In this document: piece by piece, positions 29,455-42,900 of the stretch
Layout: each line of letters starts with the position of its first letter
How positions within the stretch are numbered: the stretch's first letter is position 1
Source of the DNA: Lagopus muta
Lineage: Eukaryota > Chordata > Aves > Galliformes > Phasianidae
Direction: 5' to 3'
NCBI RefSeq assembly: GCF_023343835.1
Contig: NC_064472.1
Span: 11,833,469-11,897,468, forward strand
Length of the DNA stretch: 64,000 nucleotides
Notes under the pieces: model-generated
What the model saw: the letters and a program-made list of their open reading frames with translations, nothing else
What the model was told of the DNA's origin: nothing
Database searches by the model: none
Position numbers and translations under genes: made by a program

Positions 29455-29620
29455 TGAGGATGGTTAGACCCTGGAACAGGCTTCCCAAGACAACAGGCAC
29501 TGAATTGTCAGTCAGAGTTCAAGAAGTGTCTGATTTTTGGGAAGTCTCATATGGAGTAAGGAGTTGGACTCAATGAGTCTTCTGTGTCTCTTCCAACTGA
29601 AGATACTCTATGATTCTTAA
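29455..29620 (+). repeat. CR1 3' terminal fragment
   Basis: Sense CR1 3' end: GGTTAGACCCTGGAACAGGC, GAGTTGGACTCAATGAGTCT, and the terminal CTATGATTCTT. Confidence 0.85.
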
Positions 29621-29710
29621 ACATGTGCTGGTTTCCTGTGCCATACAGCAGCATGTTTTTGAGAATCCTCTCTCTGCATTCAGTAAACACAGAAAAGCTG
29701 AAATATAAAT

Positions 29711-29790
29711 ATGTAAATATAATCCACATATAAAAAGATGTATGTATGTGTATATGTATATGCATATATATGTATATATATATATATAAT
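29711..29790. repeat. AT/GT-rich microsatellite
   Basis: Low-complexity TATG/TATA tract, including (TA) repeats near 29774-29788, lying between two CR1 ends. It explains the isoleucine/tyrosine-rich open frames here. Confidence 0.85.
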
Positions 29791-29812
29791 TGCTCACAGT
29801 CATTGGGTTTGG

Positions 29813-29892
29813 ATTTTGTGTGGTCCTGTGTGGAGCCAGGGGTTAGACTTGATCCTTGTGGGTCCATTCCAACTCAGTGATACTCTCTATAT
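29813..29892 (+). repeat. Second CR1 3' end fragment
   Basis: GGGGTTAGACTTGATCCTTG followed by GTCCATTCCAACTCAGTGAT: the terminal 70-80 bases of a CR1 in sense orientation. Confidence 0.75.
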
Positions 29893-32124
29893 AAGTATAA
29901 AGATGTAAACATGAGTCTGATCCATAGTAGCACGTCTGCCACTTCCTTATTTCTGTTGGCAGCTGCTTTAATGCTAAAGATAAATTTTCTAAGACTGTTA
30001 AAAGATCATTTTAAGAATTACTGTAAGAAAAGAGCTCCTGAATCATGGCATGGATTGAACATTCACAGCAATTCACATGCTCTCTCCTCTGCTTTCATTC
30101 TGCTTTCCATATATACTACTTCTTCCAAGAAATCCTCTCTTTGCAGCCTGTCCTGTGAAATAAAGAGCGAGTGCAATATGTGATCATGTCTGTGCTAGAC
30201 ACAAGTGACAAAATCTACGTTATTCAGCAGGAGCAGGATCTGACCGCTGTCTCTGAGACGACAAGAGTTACAGAGCCTACACACAATTAAGCACTGCAGT
30301 GCAAAGCCGGAGGTGCAGGTTGGTTTTGTCCCTTCTTTGCAACAGCGTCACATTATTGTTGGAGATGGAGATAGAATAAAACACTTAAATGCAGTAAGAG
30401 ATCAAAACAGCACAATTCTAGAGGGATTTGTCACCAGTGACACTGCTCTCCAGAGGGCACAAAGCTCTTCCCAATCTATTCTCCTCTGTTTCTTTTTTGT
30501 TTACTAACTCCAAGCAGCTCTTCCTGCAGGTTGATTTTAACCTATCTATCTCTCCCAATGCACTGAACAAGAGAACTGATGTATACATATAGCACAGTGT
30601 GTGCCAGGGGCACACTACAGGGCATTTACAGAATAACCACTGCAAAAACAATTTTTTTTATTAACTGAGGCCCTCTTTTGGCTCTAACATAAAAGAGTTA
30701 CGCAGAGGGTCGGGATTTTTTGACTGTGACAATTCACCATGTACCTTCCAAATGTGTTATGCATTAATAATCACAAATAAAACAAGAAAAGATATTAACT
30801 GCAATTTTATATATTTATAATTCCAATACTTTCTGAGATCATCAGACATATCCCACTGTGAAATGAAAAAGAGTCTGGTTAACTTAATTAAATGCTGGAC
30901 AGTCCTGTTTTGCCACAGCTTGGCTACAAGCAGTCACAGAACTGAGCATTGTTTGTTTCCACGGGCAATGTTGTGTTGTGCATGCTGGACTACAGTGACT
31001 GCATTTCCTAACAGAAATGAAACCTGATATATTGGGTTCAGAAAACCTCAGGTTGTTCAGCACCCAGATCCTCTTACATCCCTTTTGCACCTGTAGCTTA
31101 CATCTGGAAAGAGCCAGATGTAACCAAAATGACATTACGGCTCTGTGCCACTCATTTACACATCATCCTTCAGCTGAGCCTAAGAGCTTTCTTGGAAAAT
31201 TCAAGCCTTATTTTCCCCAAGAAACACCTAAGCATGGCAGATACAAAGCCACTCTGGATTTCTGTCATTCTGAAAGTGCCTGTCCTGGCCAAAATCCCAA
31301 GTCGCACAGTACACTTGAGAAAAGATATCAGAGTCTGGTGATCAACTTAAGCAGCTTAAACTAATTGCATGTGTTTGGAATTTTTTCTAACAATTTCATT
31401 ACATTATTACAAACATGAAAATAGCACAACTATTTGGTGACTACCCAAACATGAAACAAAAAATTGGTTTTCCAACCCCAGCAACCCTTCTGTAGCAAGC
31501 TGCAGCCTCCCCTCTGCCTCTGCCTGATTCCAGAAGCATCCAGTTCCCTTCTGGCAAGTTTGGCATTGCTATTCTGTGCACACATGTATGTATCTCTCTC
31601 TATATAAAATAAATATATGATGTATATATATGATACATATAGATCTGTATGTAAAATAAGTTGCTCTTGGCTGAGACCCAAGCTCTGCAGATCAGAGAAA
31701 CTCATAATGAGCCAGCAAACAGAATAGAAAACTTTTTACCTGCAATGCTATGTTGCACGTGGGATACCACTTGGGTTTCGGGGCTGTGAATGCAAGGAAC
31801 CCCGGCTGCTCCCAGGCTCTCACCCAACAAGCAGAGGGCACACAGGTCCAGGCTCACAGTAGGGCTTCCTCATCCATCTCATTTTACTTGTTTACACTGC
31901 CAGTTCCCCCCCCGTTCCCCCCCCCTTTTTGGGAGGCCTGGAGTTTACCAGCCAGTCTCCAGGGTGATAGTGGTGCTGCAGCAGGCCCAACCTGCAATGA
32001 CGCTGCTTCCCCAGACAATTGCTGGCACCCCTTTACTTAACCTGATTTTAAATGGAAACCTTCATCCTCGTCCCTGCCCAGTAGTGCTGAGCAGGGGCTA
32101 TCCAAAGACTACAAGGTTGCTTAG
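29893..32124. other. Intergenic DNA, CAPSL to LMBRD2 gap
   Basis: No gene recognised. Contains a TA-rich tract at 31600-31640 and two short C-runs around 31905-31925. Confidence 0.4.
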
Positions 32125-32400
32125 AGCACCATTCCATTGAAGAAAGGCTGAGGCAGCTTGGCTTGCTCAGCCTAGAGAAAGGCAGGCTCTGGGAGATCGC
32201 ATTGCAGCTTTCCAATACTTAAAGGGAGCTTAGAAACGAGACAGAGAGTGTCTTTTACCTGCTTTGATAGTGATAGGACAAAGGGGGACAGTTTTAAGCT
32301 AAAATAGGGAAGATTTAGATTCGATGTCAGAAGGAAAGTCCTTACTTGCAACCATGGGTGGGATTTGGGCTGGGCATGCTTGTGCTCCCTCCCTCCCAGA
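32125..32400 (+). repeat. CR1 LINE fragment
   Basis: Sense CR1: TTGCTCAGCCTAGAGAAAGG, CAGCTTTCCAATACTTAAAG, AGTGATAGGACAAAGGGGGA, TTTAGATTCGATGTCAGAAG. The 164-residue frame on the - strand here is antisense CR1 joined to the poly-T run. Confidence 0.88.
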
Positions 32401-32572
32401 AGCCCAGGACATACGCTAAGGGTGCTGGGGAGATGGTGAGGTTTTGGTGACGTTTCTCTGCTCCATAGCTGATAGGGATAAGAGACTTGCTGGTTCAGTC
32501 TTTCACTCAATGTATAATAGGAGAAAGCGATTAATAGTCTGGAAGTTGTGTTTTGATATACAGAAATTTCCG

Positions 32573-32573
<1 letters not shown>

Positions 32574-32603
<30 letters not shown>
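32574..32603. repeat. Poly-T run
   Basis: About 29 consecutive T residues. No retrocopy is evident next to it. Confidence 0.9.
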
Positions 32604-35600
32604 CTGGTTAATTGCCATTTTGGGAAACCAGACAGTGGCAAGAGCCCTTGGGGAGACTACACTCATATGCAGGAAGAAGCAAATTGCAAAAGGTTAAACA
32701 CCCAGCTAATGAGGGGACAATTTATCTCCATCTTGACACCACTATTAACAATCCTGCCTGCAAAAGGTCACCAGCATTATCAGCAACAAACTGTGGCAGC
32801 TGCAGAAAGAGCTAGTATCTTGATAGACTCCTTAGGGGTGACAAAGCCTGTGTGTTTCCTCCTGGTATTCCCTGAGTTCATGGCTGGGGCGTAGGGTGAG
32901 TGCAGCTGAGCATGAATGCATGAGAAATGGGGAGAGAGCCCTGTGCTGCCCACAGACCAGAGCGAATAAGAGCAGGAAATTATTTTAGGCCACTACTAGA
33001 GTAATAACATTTGCATCCTGGCAGGCTGCTTATCTTTCATCGACAGGTACTTCCTGGTACTGAACTACAGCTTGTGCAGGGCTTCTTGTGCTCTTTATAT
33101 CTCCCATCCGGCAACTGGCAGTATGTCAGTGCACAACCAGGAAACAATGCATGTTTAATCAGTCACCGATTCGAAAACCATAACTCCTGGCAACATGTCA
33201 GCACAACCTGCCCACACTGCAGGCAAAGTGGGGGCTCGGGATGGAATGTTCTCCTAGCAACAGCTTGATCTTTGCAAGGCAGCATCCTTACAGAGGCAAA
33301 CAGTTCTCTGTGTGCAGAATTTGCAGTGCTCCCGGATGCCTGTGTATTAGCACAGCAAGGCAGCCTCTGAAACACTGAGGGGCAAGTTGACACACGGATA
33401 CTTGGTTGTTTCTATTGGAAGTAATTTATGTGTCTGAACATACATTGGCAGGTGTTCAGCCTACCTTCAGCGCACCTCTCTGAACATGAGCTATTCTGTT
33501 TAATGAGATAGGAATCTGTATCTGAATAATGATTAATTTGCTTTCAGATGTCTCAGATAGCGTCAGGCTGGAATTAGCTTTATATGCTAGTACCTGCTTA
33601 CGGAAAGCAAAGCTGTAAGCAGAGCACAGATGATTCAGAGTTTATCAGAAAGGAGATAAAGTTTTCACCAAAACTCTGGAATTGTTCCTCCTCTGAACAC
33701 TTAACCATTTGGTTTTTGTTCACGCCTGTTCATGCCAACAGCCTGTTCAGTTCATTCTGTCCAGTTTCTGGTTGAAAATGCGATTGAATTCAGCAATCTA
33801 GCAATCTAATGTAGTTGTCAAAGAAGACAAATCTTGCTGATGTTCAGTTTCAAAAAATTCAAACTTCTTGTTGAATTTCAGGTGGAGGGAAGACATAAGA
33901 AATATACGATGTCTCAAAGAAAAGAAAAAAGGCCCTGCATATTTTGCCATAGTTAGTTTACCTGCAATAGTGTTGTTTCTTAGTGTGAATGCGCTGTACT
34001 GATCTGTGAATATTGGTGCCAAGAAGTTCTCCAGCAGTAAGGAGTATGAGGTATGAACACAAGTGTGTCCATTTGTACTCCGTAGGAGAGTCAGCACAGG
34101 GATTAATTTTCGTGACAAGCTTGGAAAAAAAAATAATTATGAAGTATCAGAATACTGTACACCAAAGATGACTATTTATATGGTATAGACATTGGGGATT
34201 TTTCCTGACATTAAATTCAGAAAGTTTCACACACGCCAAAAAATAAACCCTTATAGTAGATGAACAGCCAAGGGAAAAGTATTCCTAAATGGGAATTCTA
34301 AATGGAAGCAAACTATAAACATATTGAATTGAATTCCCAACTTATAAAATATTTTTATGTCCCAAAATGCTGTGTCCATGTGGTTGGCAGCTATTCAGCT
34401 CTGTAAGTTGTGCTCATGATTGCTCTCTGGAGCTGAGGCTATTGTGTGTGCTGTGATGATCAGCTTCCACTACTGCCTGCCTGCATGCTCTCCCATGGAA
34501 CACATCCTCAGCATTTCTCACCCTTCCTGTATCTTACTCCACCTCTACATCTCACTCTGGAGAAGCACAAGCAGATGATATAGTTTGCTGTTAAAGGCAT
34601 GTGTTGCTTGACAACTTTTGTAAGCTGATTTGCAGAAAAGACAGTTGTTACGAAATCTTGTATTCCTTCTACTAAAAATCTTTTCTCATCTGGAGAATAC
34701 AAATTCAGGGTATTTCAGCTCTTTGAGAAGCTCAGCAACTAATGTTTACTGAAAATAAATTATTGTTAGCCCACACTATAAAACAATGAAAATTTAAATT
34801 TTAAAGTTTTTATGTAAAAAGTCAGTGTGTGCCCTGGTCCTCTGAGATGAGCAGCTGGTAAGTGGGATTGTGCAGGCAAGATTTGTCCTGGGGGTAAAAA
34901 GTGCTAAGGAAGTGGTTTCATTAGTCATACAGGAGAGGGTTGGGGCTTTTTTCTCTGGGCCTGGGCAAAGTGTCAGCTTGACACTGCAGACAGGTGAAGC
35001 TGCTTTAACTGCCAGTGAGAGAATGTTTCACTGGTCAGTCCGTGCAGCAGGTCTGACAGAACCTCTTCAGTCTGTGTGACACAATTTTTAAAATGACAGA
35101 TAAGATGCATGTTTTTGTTGTTGTTCTCTGGAGCTTTCTCTCCAAGTGCTAGAGAGGTTTGGTGCCAGCAGTATGTGGCTCAAATGCTTTTTCCCTTGAC
35201 ATGGCAGAACAAGTGAAAAAAAAAACGCCTGGGGGAGTTCAAAAGTCTACTGGCCCAATATCTTAATCTGTAGAGTGGCCATGGTTGGAGTATAAGTATT
35301 GGGTATGGGGATATAGATCTCCTCCCCTGTCTGCCTTCCAGCTACCAGCCATTTCTCAGCATCCTAAGCAGGAAGCCACATCTAAAGAACCATTCTCCAT
35401 GAGCTTTATAGTCCCTCCTCGAGCTCATTAGTACATTTATCCTTCATGGGAACCTTACAGCAATGAATACCACTCGTGATGAGTTGCCTCATCCTGCATG
35501 TTACTTCTGGTGTTGCAAGTAGTTATTATGATTTTATGGCATTCTCACTGAGGAATGAGGACTAGAAGGTGAGAGGGGACGCCATTGAAGAAGTCCAGCA

Positions 35601-37814
35601 AAAAGCATCCCTGCCAGCAATCACAAGGCCAACCTTGTGATTATGTCTTTGAGCCAGTTTGTTGGGATGAGTGGCCAGAGCCACTCATCAATGCTGAAAG
35701 ACAGGTGTGAAGTGGCTCAAACACTTTCCATCTGAAAGGAGTGCTGATGGCAGCCAACTCAAGTACTTACATAGAAATGATGCATACACACAAGAATAGA
35801 AGAAATTACAAATCTAAGTGCTCTCCTCATCTTCTTGTTTCTTCTTGACTGTGTGATGTAGGAATCACAACTGTGCATTTGTAATATCAGCCTTTGTCAT
35901 CAGAGTTGACTTTTCAAGGATTCTATTTTATAGTTTTGGTGGAATTAAATCTGCTTGACGTAAGCATTTCATAAGCCTCTAGTTGTCAGTTTTCCAGTAG
36001 AATAGTTCTGAGAATAGGTGGCATTCCCTACCTTGTTAATGGACACACATAGGTGCCTTTGGCACTGCAAGCTGAGCCCAAGAGAGTTCAGTGCCGCCGA
36101 GGCAACAGTGAGGCTCTGCAGACATTCCTATTGTTCAGCAAAAATATGCAGTGTGCAACCACAGCATGAAGTACTGACCTAATGAAATGCAAAGATGCTT
36201 CTCTTTCTCCATTAGCTTTTGGTAAGCAACATTTAAAATAAAACAAAATACCTACCCTATTTTTTTTTATTCTGATTTTTCATGGTACTCATAGTGAAAT
36301 GAAATTTGCAGAATTCCCTGCAATAGCTGCACACAATCACAGTCCCTAAGAGACTGCGCTTTCTCCCACTCAGAAGTTTTTGAAATCATTTTAATGTTGT
36401 TTTCTGTGCTGTTGTCTCTCATTCTCTGATGATGGTACCAACAGATCTTACTTCAAAAGTTCTTTTTTCTTTTAAGTAAATGCATGTGAAGGAGCGTGCA
36501 TACATCTACCTGCACCTGATTACTACTCCCTGGGTTTTACAAACCCTGAAACACAGAAATTGTAGTGCTTAGGGGATTTCATTACAAGCACAATTTTCTG
36601 ATGACTTTGACACACGGAAGATTCAAGAACTCAGTCACTCCTTTGATTCCAGCCTGGTAGCATAGTAATAGTAGTAGGAAAGGTCCTGGAATATATTTGT
36701 GCAACAAATGCTTAACCAGACACCTGTGGGTATGATGTCAGAGTGAAAAAAAAATTAAAAAAATATTTTCTGCTCAAAGCTATATATCTCTAAAGCTTCT
36801 AAAATCTGTATCCTCCATTTCATTGGTAAACAGTCAACTAGACAGAAATGGATAGCAAAGGACATAGCGCATCATAGGAATGTAGAGGAGGACCTAAAAC
36901 TGGAGAATGCCTCATCCCCAAAGAGGCAGGCAAGAAATGCAGGGGTGTGCAGCTGTGCTGCCCAGTAGCCTGCCATTACTTTAGCCAGCAGCATGACAGC
37001 TTTGTGCTGAGCTTGAAAAGCCCCAGGGAGAGCCCTACCAGCCTTGCACTGTCTGAACTTTCCTCCATCTTCCTGTAGCTCTGTGTTACTTTTTCCTATG
37101 ACAGCAGTTTCTCCAACTGACCAGCTGCCTATGGCTAATCGGTTTGAAGAATTTTTATTTGTATATGGTACAAACACAGTTTAATACAGATGGCAGTAAC
37201 AAGTAGTAGCTCTGTGTGTAATGAGAAACTTACTGCAGTCAGGAAAGAGAAATGCCAACCTGATACAACTGCAGAGGCCTTGATAATTAAGGATGTGGAG
37301 TACAGCACAGAGCAGTCCAGGGATGTAATACTAACAGCTGGGGCATGACCCTGGCAATAGAAATTCCATGGCTCTCATCAGTGTCCAGAGAAATGCATAC
37401 CTGGAACTGTACAAGGCTGGGTTTGGCTTATGGAGCATGCACTGAAAAGCTTTTAACATGTTTGAAATACACCGTACAAAATAAATTCATCTGTAACATG
37501 TACCTACAGATGAATGAAAATTAGGAAGGTTTAATTGCATGTTAGGAAGTGCACACAAATATATGAGTTTGAGCGTGGAAAAAGCCAGCATCATCAACAC
37601 CAGTTTTCCTAACAAGGACATAAAGAGCTGAAGATATTACAGTGTTGTGTTACTGCAGTTTGAAGATGCAGTTTATGACCCAGAGGAACAACTGAGGAGT
37701 GAGCATAATCCCAAGAATACTGAAAAAAATTAATAAGTGTGTTACATTATTAACTATATTATTATTATTGGCACTTTTCCCTACACTGAAGTATTTTAAC
37801 TTCAGTTTCTTCCT

Positions 37815-37848
<34 letters not shown>

Positions 37849-38374
37849 CCTGCAATAATTCTTGCTTTTATGTAACAATTAGATCTGGAATATAGTCTCA
37901 GTTATACTCTCAATATGTTCTTGGCTTTACTTATATGTATGTTCTTCTTCTTCACCTTCTTTGCCTTTTTTTTTTTTGTTGAGAAGAACAGAAGAAGGGA
38001 GAGACATGTATGCAGGCTTCTTCAAAGCCAGCACAGGGACAGAAGGCGCAGTGTAACACCACTCTGGCTCTTTATGAGCTGTGTATCACTTTGCAGTCTG
38101 CAAGTTGCATTAGCAGGAAATTGTATTGTTACCTTCTTTGTGGTTGCATTCGCATCACTGTGATTGTACAGACCTGAGGTTTGTTTCAGCAGTGAGATTG
38201 TTTTGATGCGCTACCTTTTTGCATGTTTCCCTTAGAATAGGATGGTAGGGAGTGCTTCTTACCTGGGAGCTAGTCAGGTGATATCTCTCCCCAAATTCCT
38301 TCTTCTTTTACCAGACTGTCTGCAGAGAAATGTTTTTGTGTTTTCCCCTCTCTTGACTGCTGATCTGTTTAGCA
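32604..38374. other. Gene-poor gap between CAPSL and LMBRD2
   Basis: No exon with a recognisable family. A spliceable-looking open segment on the - strand at 34119-33962 is described in the findings. A run of about 32 T at 37817-37848 is the only notable simple repeat. Confidence 0.4.
37817..37848. repeat. Poly-T run
   Basis: About 32 consecutive T residues with no recognisable retrocopy beside it. Confidence 0.9.
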
Positions 38375-38960
38375 TAGAACTGTAGAATCATAGAATGAAC
38401 TAAGTTGAAAGAGACCTTAAAGATCTGCCCTGGGCTGGTTGGCCTTCACCAGATCGGGCTGCCTGTGGCCCCATCCAACCCAGCCTCCAACACCTTCAGG
38501 GATGCAGCATCCACAGCTTCTCTGGGCAGCTGTGTCAGGGCCTCACTGCCCTCTGAGTAAGGAGTTTCATTATAATTTCTAATTCAAATCTCCTCTCATT
38601 TAGTTTAAAGTGATTCCCCACTGTCCTATTGCTATCAGACTGTGTAAACTGTTGATCTCCCTCCTGCTTACAAGTTCTCTTCAAGTACTGGCAGGCAACA
38701 GTGAGGTCTCCCCAGAGCCCTCTCCAGGCTGAACAGGCACAGCTCTCTCAGTATTTCTTCTCAGAAGTGTTCCAGCCCACTGATCATCTTTGCGGCCATC
38801 CTGGACCTGACACAACAGCTCCACATCCTTCTAGGTTTGGGGGCCAATCTGGGTGCAGTACTGACAAGGGCAGAGCAGGGGAGACAGTCCGCTCCCTCTC
38901 CTTGGTGACACCCCTCTTTTGATACAGCCCAGGATACTGCTAGCCTTCTGGGCTGTAATC
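38375..38960 (-). repeat. CR1 LINE, 3' portion
   Basis: TAGAATCATAGAATGAACTA, then CACCTTCAGGGATGCAGCAT, CTCTCCAGGCTGAACAGGCA, GGGTGCAGTACTGACAAGGG and TGATACAGCCCAGGATACTG. This is a near-continuous CR1 3' half in reverse complement. Confidence 0.93.
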
Positions 38961-39189
38961 ACATACTACTGTCTTGCATGCAGCTTTTTGTCCACATATA
39001 ATAAAGAGTGATTTTAAATAGAGGTGAATGTATTGGCTATGTCCAACAGATTTGGTACTGGTTATTCCAGCGTTCCTGCTCTGAATAGTGACACAGTTCC
39101 CAGGACATGTGCTGGAGAGACATCTGACAGGGGACAGCAGAGAGGTAGGCATGCCCAGGGCTGCAGAAATGCTAGCATGATCCCCAGTG

Positions 39190-39240
39190 CTTAGATATAC
39201 ATATTATATATATATTGTATATATGCAAATTATATACAGT
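39190..39240. repeat. TA-rich simple repeat
   Basis: ATATACATATTATATATATA and similar low-complexity sequence. Confidence 0.7.
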
Positions 39241-39803
39241 CTCTTCTTTATTTCAGACCTTCTCCACTAATCAAATCTTCATGTCAAACTGTAGTGGAGC
39301 TCCTGCTGATTAGAGAAATGCAGCATCCAACACATGCATCTTAGACTGATGTAATAGGAGTATAGAGTTCTGTCACCACACTTTTCTCTGGTGTCTGTCA
39401 CCTGGGCCATGTCTATATTCACAGGCTGATGCTCTCAACAGAGGTCTCTCTTAAAATCTCCATTATGAGATTATTGGTACTGTTTGGGACCCTGCTGCTA
39501 TGCAAACTGCTAGCAGGACCAGAAAGCAGCATTTACACAGCAGCAGGCCTAGAATATTGGAAATTGCCTGCTTGTAAGCACTTGTAAGATACATTTTCTG
39601 CCAAAAGACATGTTCTATTTAAAAATAAATTGTCCAAACCATCTCATGTGGAATTATGGTGCAAAATGTAGTTCAGTCATATGAATAGGCAATTGGACTA
39701 CAAATACTGTGTTTCTGATATACTGTTCCTGCATTTCAATCCAGATAATGCTAAAAAGAATTTTTTAACGTTATCTACCCAGAAATTGCATAATCTGGCC
39801 TGT

Positions 39804-39945
39804 TTGTTATCTATGGGAGGAAGTCACTATCTTCTGATGGATGAAACCTCACAAGTTTTTGTACAGTCATGCGATCCAGATGTCACCCAAGATGGCTGTT
39901 TTGATGATGCCAACCAAAAAGAAAAAAAAAACGTACCAAAAAGAC
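39804..39945 (+). pseudogene. UGT3A-like UDP-glycosyltransferase exon relic
   Basis: The + strand frame reads LLSMGGSHYLLMDETSQVF. The core GGSHYLLMD followed by SQ matches the N-terminal substrate-domain segment of vertebrate UGT3A enzymes (GGSHYLLMDRVSQ). Further on, DVT lines up with the UGT3A segment NVT. After a frame change in an A-run, QKEKK then TYQ resembles the UGT3A segment EEEKSYQ. The A-run frameshift, the lack of a clear acceptor before GGSHY, and the absence of later UGT3A exons nearby all argue for a dead fragment. UGT3A1 and UGT3A2 occupy the same CAPSL-LMBRD2 interval in mammals, but on the strand of CAPSL; here the relic is on the opposite strand. Identification rests on recalled family sequence, about 20 well-matching residues. 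Confidence 0.7.
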
Positions 39946-42900
39946 ATGACTCACACAGTAACAACAAACACTAAATATTTCTCAGAATAAATCATTACAA
40001 AAATAATGCAAATTCTACACTGCTAATTTGCATACTGCTGTGCATTTTATGCAAAGCATAGTAAAAGTGTATTTGGTCCAGCACCCATTGTCTCTGGCAA
40101 GGACACTGGCTGCAGTACAGCACCAGCACGGCGTGGAGCATCAGGAAAGAAGGTGGGAGCAGAGTCCAGAGACTGCTGATGTTGCTTACAGCAGTGTTTC
40201 AATATGAATGCCAAGTAAATACTCCCGACTGCTTTATCACCCCAGTGCCTAGTTGCCTGTAAAGAATATGATTGACCAAAGGAAAATGGGGCTATGAAGC
40301 CTTGAAAAAACTCCCAGCTTACTTTCAAGGACTTGTGATGGCATGGCACAAGCTTGGGCCTATTCCTTAGTTAGGGACAAAATGGGTAACAAGGATTTAC
40401 TCTCTGCTAGAGGATCTTTCTGAGAGGTTTGATTCCTGTTATCCAGCTGCCCTGTCATTGTCCAAATCTGGGATCCAAATCAAAACAAATAGTAAACTGT
40501 TTGCCTCAGCACTGTGAAAGACCAAGCGTTAAACTCTGCTGAACTCATTTTTGAACACAAGGTAAATTTTAGCCTCTGAAGAGTTCAAGGACAAAAGAAA
40601 GAAGACTGAATTAAAAGCAGTATGTTAAAAATGTCCTGTTTTGGAAAAAAAAGAAAATTTAATATAATGTGGGTTAAAATAGAACCAGGTAACCAGGTAC
40701 AAAGTACTCTGTTGTGCAGGACTACACCAGTGAACACACAAAAAATATTTTCAAGTCACACAGATAAGTTTGTGGAGGAAAGGGATGGTCTGCAAAGCTC
40801 ATCAGCATCTCATCATCCCAGCTAGGATCTTCTTAAATTCTAGGCATTAGATACAGATGTAGGAGTGCAAAGTACTTTCTCTCTCCCCCATGGCATACCA
40901 TTATTTAACATATTATTGCTAGGCAAAGCAAATGCGGCTTAGAATTAAGTACCGCAGACCCTTGTTTCAAGTCTAGGGATTTCACCGGTGGATCTTATTC
41001 TTAGAATAAAATACAAAATAATTCTAGGCACGACACTGAGGAGAGTCAGTGTAGCTCCCAATTCATTACCAACACTTCAGTGTAGAACTAAGACACAAAC
41101 TGAGTAGTATGAAAACAGAAGAAAACACAAGACACACAACGCATTTCTCATGCAGATAGTCTTATGCTTTCTCTACTTGAGGCTTTGGCTTTTTGGTTGG
41201 AACATCCCTGGTCATCAGCATCAGAAATCCGTGGCTGGCATGGATGAGGCATCTGTCACTGACCTTAATGATCAACTCCTCAGAAATCAGACAGTGCACT
41301 GGGGGAACTTGCAGAGGATATGAGCTTTCTTTTCCAAAGTTTACAAAACGCTTAAATTCACAGACTTTTTAGCCCTTACCCGGGGACTTTCCTAGTACAG
41401 AAGCTTCCTGGAAAGAGACATTGTGTTGAGTCAGGGGTTACTGATACATGGATGTTCTTGAACTGTTGCAGCTTGGATTGAAAACAAACTCTTTCTGCCT
41501 AACGCTAAGAACTCAGTCCAGCCCTTTGTTATCATGAGATAGGGAAGGGGATAAATTCTCTTAATGAATTCTGTTTCACTTGTACCCAAAGCTTGTCCCA
41601 GAGTTGGCGTCAGGTCTGAGAGACTGCTCTGGCGCAGGCTCTTCAGTTGCTGAGAAAGATGGAAGGTTCATCACACCAAGCTTGGGGATTTGATATGTTT
41701 GGACCTATAATGAAGAACAAGCTTCCTGATAAGTATTTTGCCTGGTGTAGGTAGATAGACTCTTAGATTTTACCTACCAGCATAATCTGTTCTGTAGAAT
41801 TTTTAAAGACTGCTAGTGATTTCCTGGGAGGCAGAACTTCGCCTTACTTGAATGATGAGGCTATTTCAGGCACTGCAATGCTTATCTCAGCTCTAGTCTC
41901 TTGAAAACCAACACATGGTTTCCTGTCAACATGAGCAAAGTGGTAAGCAGACCAAAAGAGTTTGCTGTGGGGCAGGATGGAAGTGGCAGCTTATAAGTGG
42001 GCATACATATAGCTGGCAAGAGCACTAATTAAACATACTTTTTCTATTTAAGGATGCTCTGAAAGTAAGCCAACCTTACAACTATGGATTTCAGTGGTAA
42101 AAAGGACCGAGGGATCATTTTAAAGTAGAACTAGTAGGGCTTGGCTTTGTTTTGTTCTTTTGTTTGTTTTCTTAAATACAGTCGATTACACACTTTCCAG
42201 AGGACTCACTGAAAAGTTAACCAAATTTGCTAATTTCTAAACCATAAAAATCTACAGAATTCATGATTTTTAGATCTCAGAAAGAAATAGTAGTTAAAAT
42301 GCTTAAAAACAATAGAACCCAGATAAACAGTTTTGCTCTTCGTTCCACACAAACTTGATTCAAGAAGTCTGAATTTTAAATCAATTGCTAAACCAACAAT
42401 ATACTTAAAGACTTCAATTACTTGAAAGAGAAATTTGGCATAACTCAGCTCGTGCTTTTAATACTTCCTGCTCTGATGTAGAAAAATCAAGTCTGAAATC
42501 TACTGCATAGTTTTCTATTGACAGCACTTCACAAGACTGAATCGCCATACACATCCAGTGTGCCAGCATTTCACTGTCGCTTAACTGCATACTTCTGGAG
42601 CCATGTAGAGTTTTGTGCCTCTCTGGTCGCTAGCAATAAATAGGCTAAATCCAAAAACATCAGGAAAGAAGAAAACGTCAAATTCAAAGAAAAGCTGACT
42701 CTACATATAGAGACCTCTAAAAACATATTTCATATTCTTTGAATCCAACTAGGGTAATAGCTAGTATTCTGTCCTAATTGCATGGCAGAAGTCAAAGCGA
42801 CAGAGACCTTTGGGAATCTCAGAATACAAAGATATGAAGAAATAGCTCTGAAAAAATATTCTCAGCCTTATTGCTGAAAATGCCCTTCTGGAAGTGTATT

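Noticed and set aside
29711-29790. Regular TATG/TATA repeats as a possible array
   Set aside because: Simple microsatellite; there are no unique spacers and the genome is eukaryotic, so it is not CRISPR.
32172-32666. 164-residue open frame on the - strand with a lysine run
   Set aside because: It is antisense CR1 fused to a poly-T/A run.
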